Shown here: positions 10,101 through 22,100 of the stretch, in pieces
How the letters are laid out: each line of letters starts with the position of its first letter
Numbering within the stretch: position 1 is the first letter of the stretch
DNA from: Leptasterias polaris
Taxonomy: Eukaryota > Echinodermata > Asteroidea > Forcipulatida > Asteriidae
Direction of reading: 5' to 3'
Assembly: GCA_037783415.1 (NCBI GenBank)
Contig: JAZGTN010000059.1
Location: 3,906,001-3,970,000 of the forward strand
Length of the DNA stretch: 64,000 bases
Program-made: the position numbers and the translations under genes
Notes under the pieces: generated by a model
What the model saw: the letters and a program-made list of their open reading frames with translations, nothing else
The model's database searches: none
Told to the model about the DNA's origin: nothing

Positions 10101-13100
10101 ATGACTAGAATAAATTAATTTGGGAAAGATTGTCAAATAAAGGGGGTACGATTGTCAAATAAGTGGGATACGATTGCAGATGAGTGGGATACGATTGCAG
10201 ATGAGTGGGATAAGATTATCATAATGAGTGGGATACGATTGTCAGAGAGTAGGGTATACTGTCAGAGAGTGGGGTACAAAAGTGTCAGATGGTGGGGTAC
10301 GATTGTCAGCTCGGAGAGCGGGGTACAATGTTCAGATAAGTGGGGTACGATTGTCGGGTACGGTTTTCAGATAGTGGGGTACAGTTTTCAGATAGTGGCT
10401 GCAGTTGTCAGGTAGTGGGGTACGATTGTCGGGTACGGTTTTCAGATAGTGGGGTACAGTTTTCAGATAGTGGCTGCAGTTGTCAGGTAGTGGGGTACGA
10501 TTGTAAGATAGTGGGGGTACGGTCGTCAGTTAAGTTGGATGGGTGCCATTTTCTGATTCCTCCCATTTTGTCAAACTTCTCCCATGCCGTCATTGCATTC
10601 GGTGGTCGACGTTTGAAACAGAAAACCTCGATTTAAAAAAAGCATTTTGTCAGGGATTCTGTGCGTGTTCACATCGAGCTTTTTTCAATTGCAGCAAGGT
10701 TATTTATTTGGGGTCTAAATGGTATTTTTCTCGACTTGGGAAAGTATTTAAGAGGAAAACATTCTGTCAATAGGATTATTTCTGGTATGAACGTTATAAT
10801 CAGCCAAATTTCAGATTGAAACTGGTGTTATCAGTCTCCCCCACAGTATTCAGTAATTCGTTTATGCTGGTTCGCTTAAGGAAATTGAGAATATGCACCT
10901 TTTTGTCTTCATCGCGGCCAACATAGTCAATCATAAAAGAGGCAGCGAAGCACGCCCTCAGGCAGATGGGAGAGCTGCCGTCGCTAGGCACCATGAAATC
11001 TCCCCTCTGGTCAGGCAGCTCACTGGAGTCTGGCTTGGGCTTCTGCGACGAGACTGATGTCGCTGACTGTATAACAAAATAACAGTAAAATAAAAACTCA
11101 TTTAAATATTTGTGTTTTTCCGATTAGAACCGCTGCCATGATTTATTTGCTGTCTAATACAATGTTTGTGGTTATTATGTTAAAAGGTAGTCGATTTACT
11201 AGTGTTTGTTAACTTTTTATCAAGGGTGATGGTATAATTTTTCAGAGTGAATAGTCAGATTATTGACCCAATTCACATGACGTCATCATCAGACTAATCT
11301 TGGTTGTGTCATTTTGGGAGTCAATGTTCCTGCGTGTTATACAGTGTAGTGCGCATTTTGGACCCCCAAAATGGCGAGCGTAGAACACTTGCCGTCTGTG
11401 ACGTGCAAGAGGTCAATGGTCACCGATGAAATCACTGACATGTTTAAAGGTAATGCGTGGGCCCGTACCTCGGTTTCAATCTCCGGCGTCTCAGTTGAAG
11501 AGATGACGTCATCTTCTGGAGCCTCGCTTTGGTCTTCATCACCACCCTCGCTTTCCTCATCCTTTGCTGTATCCAACTCCGGCTCATCTGTTCCTGCAAA
11601 GTTCCCCCACGGGCTACTCGCTTCCGCGTCGTCAGCGGGTGGTGGTTGGTCTGCCTCGCTTGTCTGATCGTCATTGGGTTGATCTACAGCGGCGCTCTGG
11701 GTGTCCCCTTCGTCTTGCTCCTGTTGCTGAGAGTCTTCTAGATCAGCAACCTCATCCATGCAGACACAGAAACCTTGAAATAAAGACACACAGTTAATAA
11801 TAAATTTGAGTGTGCATTTTGTGGCTGGCGTTTGTAAAATCATTTTAAAATGTCCTTAAAGTATAGTTCACAAACAATCAAGAGGGGTTTACATTTTACA
11901 TGTATTATTGATGATCATTATCATTTTTTATTTGGAATCACTGACTCATCTGCACACAATAACTGCTTGTGATATTAGTGTGCATTCTTTTTTGCTTACG
12001 GTAAGCAACGTTTATGAAATGGGAAATTTGCTAAGGACCACCCTGTAAACACTGTAACAGAAAACCTCTATACTTCCAAGCTTGATGAAATTTGCCCAAT
12101 TGATTTTGGAAGTTGAGATATAAGGAAGTTTAAGATAAAATTAATTAGACTTGCATTTGTAAAACCATGCAAAGTCACCGCAGCTATGTCATATTGTCCT
12201 TGAGTACTTAGCCTTCAATCGCCAATGAGTAATTATTACGAGTGATAGATCGTTATAAGAGTTGAGGTAAGTAGGCCTTAGTGATGTACCCAGTGATGAG
12301 TCATCCGTTTGGGATTTGACTCAATGAAAGGGACATAGATAACCGGCCGGCACTAGAGCGACTCTGTGCCCGCAGCTGCACAAACCCAAGATGATGCATC
12401 GCTGTCATTAATTACAGATATTATGTATATATACCACATTGGTAATGTTAGGGGAAACTGCTGCTACCGGGGTGCTTACCTGTCTTTGAATCAAGATAAG
12501 GTACCGTCATAAAGAAGATGCCGAGCAAAGCTTACTGTATGAGGATTTGTAAGATATCGCTGTATACAAAGTTGTTTCATTTTTTTGGCATTTTCAAGGC
12601 ATGGTTTTGGGGTGACCTGTTTCCATGTTAGCTTGACCCAGAAATGGGCTCCGGGATCCGGGTCAATTCTGACCGGGAGTTGATGCCGCTATATAGAGGT
12701 TACTGTATGGGGGATTTGTTGTTTTATCGTTGTATATAATATTGTTGCATGACTTGTGTTTTGTTTTGTGTTTTCAAGGCAAGGTTTGGGGTAACCAGTT
12801 TCCGGGTCAGCCTGACCCAGAAATGGGCTCCGGGATCTGGGTAAATTCTGACCGGGAGTTGATTCCCCTATAAGGCTTACTGTATGAGGATTTGTAGTGT
12901 TATCGTTTTATTCAACATTGTTGAATTGTGTTTTGTTTTGTGTTTTCATGCATGGTTTGGGGATAACCACCGGGTCAGCTTGACCCATAAATGGGCTCCG
13001 GGATCTGGGTAAATTCTGACCAGGAGTTGATGCCCCTATAAAGCTTACTGTATGGGGATTTGTGGTGTTATCGTTGTATACAATGTTGTTGACTTGTGTT

Positions 13101-16100
13101 TTCAAGGCATTGTTTGGGTAACCAGTTCCCGTGTCAGCCTGACACAAAAAAAGTAGCTCACTAGACATTTTTTTTACACAGTTTTTAGCTATATAAAAGA
13201 GCTTTCGAAATATGCAGTCTTGGAGAATGCCTGGAGCCAGAGTTGTATAGTGAGAGAGTTAAGACAACTTTGTGTCAAGAAAAGCATCGGCGTACACAGG
13301 GTGCCAGACTATAGTCTGCCCATTAGGTTGTGCTACATTTGGACTAAAAATGGCGTCCAAAGAAAACTGATTCCTTTATGTCGCAACTCTCTCAACACAC
13401 AGCTCTGCCTGGAGCCAGTTGCAGGCTGTAAATCGCGCATGCAGCATGGCACTTGAAGCTCACAGTAAAATTTCTAATTTGTTTGGCGAGAGTCCATTAT
13501 GGTATAACACCTTTAAACAATCATCTCTCTTTCTGATTAGCCAAGAGGCATGGCACGTCTTCAGACAAGATGACCCACAGGGGCATAAGATGACTGAACC
13601 TGAACGAAGCTAGAATCGATACGACGAATACTAAACGAGCCAAGGGTATCTTTTGAATGATCAGAAGTGGCCTGCAAACAACACGATATTAGAGAGGGGG
13701 CTGTAGACATGAAGCACGGATGTCGTTCATTCCCTGGGAAGAAGGGCGTCATTCATCGGTCAGGGGTCTTGAGAGAAAAGACCCCGGGGGTTCAAAGCTT
13801 TCGTAATCTTGAGTGTTACAAAAGCGGCACTAAGTGTCGGGGGTACGTTTACGTCTTTTAACATTCTGGTTGTGAATTATGTCTTTCGTATTTAAACCAT
13901 CCAGAGGTAGTGTGAACGTATTGATGGTGGAACAGTGTCCTACACTGGGTTTTTGTCGTGTGTGCTGAATCCGCCTTTAGCTACAAAAACATCGCCAGGA
14001 AAAAGGGCAAAGGCTGAGTTTGGTTGTACTCTTAACGGCTCTACCTTCATCATTTGGTGCATTCCAGTAACACCTGTCCTTTCAAAAATAAACTGCAGCA
14101 TTTTATAAGTGAGTATCGTGCCCATAACTGTGACCAGCCGTGCTTAGTAGATGCCTTGCTCTATGGTAGATGCTGCGCAATCCTTAAAGGCCGACTTGAA
14201 CTAAAACACTGCAGCACGTGATCTTTCATGAAAATCATTTCACAAGGTGTTCAATCAATAAGGAAATGGAGCTCGCACCAGATTTCAAAGTTTGAAAAAT
14301 ATAAAGAAAATTATTCATTTTGAACGCCCACCTCACCCACACTTTTCAATCGCGACTTGCCCGGTGACGTCATTACTCATGTGACGTCATTTTGTGGAGC
14401 TCCGTTTTGTATAGTCGCATTGTTGCAAATACAAAGCCATCATCCCACAGAATGACGTACAGCTATTTTAACACGCGACGTCAGTAGCTAGAAATGTAGC
14501 TAGTATTTTTTTCAAAACCGGGAAGTTTGGGAATTTTTTTTGATCGACATGTACGAAAAACAATCGGGATTGTTGACGCGTCTAAATTACAACTAAATGC
14601 AACCGTAAATTATTATAAGTATATCTGCAAGCCATTTGTGTTGGCAACTTCCGGAGTAATTCACCCTTTCCATAGACCTTCAATTAATTTACAACTCTAC
14701 ATGCCTTGTGGTTATTATTCAATTTGAATGTGAAGAAAAGCGACAACGGAGGTGCAAATTTCACAGGTTGCCTTTATATATAAAAGTGAGGTAGCCTCAA
14801 TCGTTTTTGACTCGGTCCTTCCCTCTCGCCCACAAAGGACCTAGCCATGGGTGAGTGCCGGCTTCCATGCCTACTATAGGAGCTTCACTCAAGACCTTTA
14901 CTCAACTCAGTAACGCTGCACTGTTATAATATGATTTCACGCACCGACACTTTGGAGGTAATGCATTTTGGCGGGAACCACGGAAGCAAAATAATCATGC
15001 TTATTGCAGTGTGCACTAGAGTTCGTTCCCAACGGAGGCATTTGAATGCACTATAACAGAAAAATACATTCAACGTTACCACTAAGATGTGGTCGTTAAC
15101 ATTATACATAATTATACACATAAGCATATTGACATATTGCACGACGCACAACGCACTTAATTACACGCCTGTCCTGTCTGCCATTTCTGAAATCCAAAGT
15201 AAGTAGCCTATACTCCAGCATGGCGAGCGATAAAATAGTGACGTCATCTGAAAACATGCCTTGAACATCTTAAAGGCCACACTATTATGTTAGCCAGAGG
15301 GGTGTCCGGGTGTCTTTTGGACACCCTGTTTTAAATTGTAACACACTTTTTTTTCTGTCATTTGTATGTAAATGTATTGTAAGTGAACAATTTGAAATTA
15401 CCAGCAATTTCTCTTCTTGTAGTCAGGTGCAGTTGTGATAGATGCTCCTCGTACGGGATATGTTTGAGGCTGGGTACTAGCTGTTGCTCGTCTTTGAACT
15501 TTTTCAAGTTTTGTATTCATCCTTCTTCATCCTTCTTTAGGTGTGGGCTCCAGGCTTGTACTGCATATTGTAGATGGGGAGGGTCAACAGGCCCCATACT
15601 ATTTTGGCTGAGCTGTAACATTTCGTCTTGATCATTTTCCAGAATTAACATGTAAAGCTTTGCTTTAAATATTCACTTAAATATTAATAGCTTTCTATAA
15701 ATAGGCCCAAGCTTTTAACTCCTCGTAGCCGTGCGTAGAACAGTATAATTTACGCCAACCGGTTGCAAGGCTCCGTTGTTATAATTGAACAGCTTACGTT
15801 TGAACACTCTTACGAGATCATCGAATTTCTGAGGAAATATTTATGTGTTGCCATGGAGATGATTTCTAGTTTGAAGTATGGGACGTCCTTAGCAACACCC
15901 TTAGCAACAGCCGTAGCCGTAGCTGTAGCCGCCATTTTGGATAATGGTCTCTGCACCCGGAAGTTCTCGCCCATGCCTACAATAAACATCTCTCTGATCT
16001 TCTCGAGAAACATGCACCTTTGCAATCTAAAACATTAACACTCCGTCCAAATACATCTTGGTTTACGCCTTCAATCAACATCGAGAAACTGAAACGTAAA

Positions 16101-19100
16101 AAGTTAGAACAACGCTGGCGCAAGAGTCAACTAACCATCGACAAAGACATGTACAAGCTACAAAGAAACAAGGTGGTGAGGCTAATAAGTGAGGTCAAAT
16201 CGCATTTATTTACTACCAGAACTTAATAGACGAAAACAGAGGTGATTGTCGTCAGATTTTCCGGGTGATTGATTCGCTTTTGCATCGGAAAGTTGCCACT
16301 GTATTACCCGCCCATACAACTCCAGTGGAACTCGCTAACCGCTTCAGCTGCTTCTTTCAAGAGAAAACAAAGGCGATTAGGAGCGAGTGTGAAATCAACG
16401 GTCAACCAAGGAATGCCGATGACCAAGCTTCTGAACTTCCGGTCGGTTGTGAACTCCGCTTAGAGACTGTTTCACAATCACATATTGAGATGATTATTCG
16501 TAAGTCCCCTCTGAAGTCTTCTCATCTGGACCCTCTACCAACTAGCCTTCTAAAGACATGCCTTCCGGAGATTGCGCCTATATTGACGTCGATTGTCAAC
16601 TCCTCAATTACGACAGGGGTTTTCCCGAATACATTAAAATTAGCAGCAGTCAAGCCAATTCCAAAGATGCATAACATGAAGGTTGAACAAGTCGAGCTGC
16701 TGAAGAACTACAGACCAGTCACAAATTTATCGTTCTGCTCGAAAATACTGGAGAAAATCGTTGCTCAACAACTTTCGAGTCACATGTCACATCATCGTCT
16801 TCATGATTATTTTCAGTCTGCATACAAACGATTCCATGGCACTGAAACTGCACTTGTCCGTGTGCAGAATGACCTACTGCAGAGCACCGATGAAGGAAAA
16901 GTGTCAATCCTTGTTCTTCTTGACCTCAGCGCAGCATTCGACACTCTTGATCACAACATTTTGCTGCAAAGATTAAAGTCACGCATAGGATTGTCACAGG
17001 GAAGCCTGGACTGGTTTTCATCATACTTATCGGACCGCTGCCAGAGAGTTAAGATCACCAGCTCATCTGAAGGTGCCTCGTATCCGCTTGAGTTCGGTGT
17101 GCCACAAGGATCGGTGCTAGGTCCTGTTCTGTTCAACATTTATTTGCTACCACTTAGTGATATCATCCGTCGACACAACCTCAGACACCACTTTTATGCT
17201 GATGATACTCAGCTCTACATCTCTGCAAGCCCTACTCAATGTGACGTCAACAGTAAAATTAAACAACTGGAAGCATGCTGCAAGGACATAAAACACTGGA
17301 TGACATTAAACTATCTCAAACTTAACGATGAAAAGACAGATGTTCTGATCGTCGGCTCATCGTCGTCTTTGAAGAAATTACAAAAAATAGATGTTTCTGT
17401 TGGTTTTCATTCCATTAACCCTGTGCCTGTGGTCAAAACTCTTGGTGTAACATTTGACAAAAATATGAATATGCAATCTCACATCAAGTCTGTCTCCCGT
17501 ATTGCCATGTATCACTTGACTGTACAATATTAGTAAGATTAAGAGGTTTATAGGTCCTCGTAGTACAGAGCAAATAATTCATATGTTAGTTACATCCCGG
17601 ATTGATTATTGCAATGGTATCCTAGCTGGTCTCCCTGCCGCCACTCTTGCCCCCCTACAGAGAGTTCAGAACTCAGCTGCGAGGCTACTTACTTGTACCA
17701 AAAAGTATGAGCATATCACCCCAGTTCTAATGCAGTTACATTGGCTTCCTGTTAGGTATCGGATTATCTTTAAGGTGTGTTTGTTAATTTTTAAATGCTT
17801 AAATGGTCTTTGCCCTATGTATCTGTATGATCTTGTTGCTACTAGGCCTGTTGTTAGATCTACTCGTTCTGCAAGTGATGTTACTCTGTTGATCCGCCCC
17901 AGAGCGAAGCTGGTTTCTGCAGGTGATAGGATGTTCTCTGTAATTGGCCCTGAACTGTGGAACCAGCTTCCTAAGCAACTTAGGGAAGCCGGTAATGTTG
18001 ATAAATTCAAGGCTGGCCTTAAGACAAATCTTTTTAAGCGTGCTTTTTTAAACCACTAAGTACAAGTACATATTTTTATTCTCTGTAGCAATTCCAGCTT
18101 TTTAACTAGTGTTTATTTTCATTGTTTTTAATTTTTGATTGTTGTGTACAAATTCTGCATTTATTACATTTTTAACAGTATTTTCTCTAGGGTATTATAA
18201 CTGTATGGATTTTAATAGGTTTTCTTTTATTGTTCAGCGCCCAGGAGCATGTTTACATGGATAGGCGCTATATATAAATTTTCATTATTATTATTATTAT
18301 TTATAAGCAGTATCAATATTTTCCACGAAGCCTATTTGGCTTGTCGTGGCCAAGCGGATAAGAGCACCGGACCCAAGCTCTGGTGTTTCTAATCAGCAGA
18401 GTGTGGGTTCGAGTCCCGGTCGTGACACTTGTGTCCTTTAGCAAGACACTTAACCACATGCTTCGTCCTTCGGATGGGACGTAAAGCCGTTGGTCCCGTG
18501 TGTTGTGTAATGCAAGTAAAAGAACCCTGTGCACTTATCGTAAAGAGAAGGGGTTTGCCCCGGTGTTCCTTGTTTGATTGGCAGCATATTGCGCCACAGC
18601 ACCTTGTAAACCATTACATGGTGCTATGTAAATGAATAGGTCTCATACTTCAAAACGTAGCTCAATAAACCTTTCAGGAAAATACTGACTGTTGGAGCGC
18701 CTTGAGTGTCAGAGTGACAGATATGCGCGCTATATAAGAAGCCGTTATTATTATTATTATTATTTACTGACACTGACATGTTATTTAATAATTATTCTTA
18801 ACAGTTTCATTTTCTTTTCTTCTCCTCTTTATTTTAAACAGTAATTTAAGCTGCTTAAAATGTAAGTCCCCTTGCTGTAGGGTAGGCTTATTTAACATTA
18901 TACACACAGAATCAAGTATTTCTTTAAAAAATCGATTAAACTTATCTCATGTCTTTTTTTAGCACGAGAGCCAAGGCAATTTATATTGCATTTGTATATA
19001 GATAGCAATAAACCAAATCAATATATATACCAATCAATCAACCAACCAATCAGGTCCATGCGTTTTTCCAATACTTTAATATCAACAAATTATCCCTCGA

Positions 19101-22100
19101 AATTGTTTAACCTGGGAAGCTTGGGTTCAACTTAAAAATATCATCACAGATTGCAAACCTCGACTGTTGAATAATGTATCTTTGTTCAAAAAAGAGAGGG
19201 AAAAAACCTGAAGTGCAAATACTCTTATAAGTACGTATGGCTTACGTCTGCGGCTCCCACGCGGGTTAATCTAGCGGATTTCCGGGATAAACAAAATCGA
19301 TCTCAAAAGTTATTTAAACTGTGTGTTTTCGTTCAAATGTCACACAGAGAAGAACTTCACATAACATTTTGTCTGTCTACGGTACTGAAGGAATATTTAC
19401 ATTCAGATATCGTCTCCTAATTGAGTTGTGGAATCTACACTATTTGAATTAGAGAACGATTTGATAATAGTGTTGTGTTGTGGGAAGCGTTTTAAATTCC
19501 TTAAATTCTTTTACTGCGCCTCATCAGGTTTGCTAGTCTTTCAATTTGAACGACTCTTACGTAATAAGCAAAGACTGTTCTCAACTTAAGAGATCAGCTT
19601 GCCATTATTCGGGGCAGTCGGGTCTTGGGCGTGGTGCCGTCAACATCTATCGGCTCTCACGGTTTAATTTATTTCCGTAGCAATGTAGCTGTGTTATTTT
19701 ATAATAAAGTATTCTAGACCATATATTTATGGTGTCGCTCTCCAGTTTGTTATGTCTGTTTAAATACTCCAAAAATACAAACATAATAATAGTGACAACA
19801 GTTAACAATTTAAGATTTAAAAATGATCAAAAGCGCATATTTTTCTATTCATTGCTATTTATAATGTTGTAGGGCTGGGGCTATATTTGTTGCGTTTTTG
19901 TTTCTGTTTCGGTTTTATAGTTATTCGATTTGCCTTGTAATGTGTTCTTTGTTCTCGTATATATTGTTGAGGTCGAATAAATAGGAATAATAACAATAAG
20001 AACACGTTTTAAAATGCACAGAATGGGAGAAAAACATAGAGAAACAAGACTGGTCACCAGGCCAGTGCCCAAACCACAGTATGGGGATACGTCTGTCCCG
20101 TCAACAGAGAACTATAGTTTGTCAGTAATGTTTTAATATGTTCAGGAGGCACCTCTAACCACATACACCTTTGTAAAAAATCTAAACTTACTGGCAAGGC
20201 AACCATAATAAAACCCGTGGACAAATTGGCGGCCATTTGGAAATATCAATGGACCTCCGAGATGTCATTTTTGATTCAAACGACATCTTGAACAGTGACC
20301 ACAACATGGTCGATAAATCAGAACCCCCATATCATCAGCATCCGAGTCTGTCTATTGGACCCTGGGCGACAGAAAACACACTTGAATTCTTCTCGACAAT
20401 GTAACGAGTAGAGAACATTTGGAATAGTGAGAGCTTTTTATGAGCAGGTGTGCTCATTGAGTGCGTTTAAGGCCTCCTCAAGACGTCATGGATATTAAAG
20501 TGACGACTATGCGTTTACCTGATCATGAAAAGGTAATTTGCAATTAGTGAAATGACATTTTCGCTGTGTGTTATAGTCAGGACGGCGCCAAGGCTTGCAA
20601 TTTATGAAAATGTTTCAATACAGGAGCTGTAATGATATTAAAGCTTTTACGGGGTGGATAAACAAGTCTCCCGAAGTCTGAGTAATTTTTATATTTGAAG
20701 AAATTGAGACTCAGTTTTATTCAAAATGGCGTTCAGTTTAACAGGGACGGGCTAATGTGGTGTGACATTAACATTACGAGATATGGGGCCCAAGTAGTTA
20801 CACAAACTGTACATACGACCGCAAACAAAAAACAATCCACTGTAAACAAAATAATAATAATAATCCTGTGTCAGAACTAAAACAGAGAAGGTTCGGTACC
20901 AATATCAATTTCGGGGTCAGCCTGATCCTTTTATTCGAGTCAATATGACCCGGATGCTGAGTAAACACACACTCTTCACTCGGAATCCTGTGCCCATATT
21001 CAATGGCACTTATGCTAACCGGGGAGCTCTGTACTCATGACCCGTAAAATCATCCAATCACCAGGCCCCGATTTCATAGCAGTACTTAAGCACAAAAAGT
21101 AGCTAAGCATAATAGCAACATGCTTATCAGAATAAGGTTACCAACCAAAGTGGCATTTAACATTTACCATTTATGATTGGTGTCCTGCTTCTTTTTTGCT
21201 CAGCAGAAAATGTCTAAGCAAGGTTTGCTGCTCAAGCAGCCTTATGAATGTTTAAGCATAGATTTTGACTTAAGTTAATTAAGGTCGTCCTTTTAATTGA
21301 ATAATTGTATTTTTGTAATTGTTTTAAACAATGTTCATGGTGACCTCGACATATAAAATAATTATTTGGAATTATTAAAGTTGAATTCTTTGTGTTTGAC
21401 CGCAACATTGAAGAAGAAGAAGAAGAAGAAGAAGAAGAAGAAGAAAACAAAACAAACTAGCTATAGCTAGTGTATCGTTTCCATACGTAATGAACCTGTA
21501 ATTAATGTCATTGTCGTATTGTACTTTGGCCTTCACTAGTGAACGCCTAAGTACAATACGACAATGACATGAATTAACCCATGGGAGACCAGAGATTATC
21601 ACTGAATGAGCAACCCAGTTAAAGTAAGCAATAACTTCATGTTGATTGTTTCCCTTTTATACATAAGATCAGTATTTAAAATGTAGATACAAAGAAGGCC
21701 AAATATTTGATGTGACAATAAATCTCACAAAACGCCAAGGGGTTATCCGTTTATAGATGTCATGAGATCACGGAGTCAAAATAATTTGCGGATTTCTTCC
21801 GCAAATAGACAGCAACTGACGCGAACATCAGGATAAATTATAAATGCACTTCCATTACAGCGTGTAGGACAGTCCTGTAAAGATGACCTTTAATGAACTG
21901 TGTGTGCATAAGTTATCGCCCTCTCGATCTTAATTATATTATCGTTTTTGTAAGAGTAAATCTATTTAAGAGTAAATTTATTCCATGTGCTATTTTTCTA
22001 GTCAAATTTTTATACCGTGTCTTTTTAGTGTTTTGTCTTCTTGAGTGTATTTTGAATGTATTTTGTATAATTTTTTTTATAGAGTACCACAATGGAAATA

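Noticed and set aside
11371..11797. Several frames opposite or overlapping LAMP exon 2
   Set aside because: Shadows of the acidic exon; the minus-strand frame with splice junctions and phase agreement is the real one.
20192..20236. Minus-strand ATG segment (MAANLSTGFIMVALP) before GTAAGT
   Set aside because: Looks like a first exon, but there is no supporting second exon or promoter. The LAMP signal-peptide exon at 24,456 fits the phase and function better.
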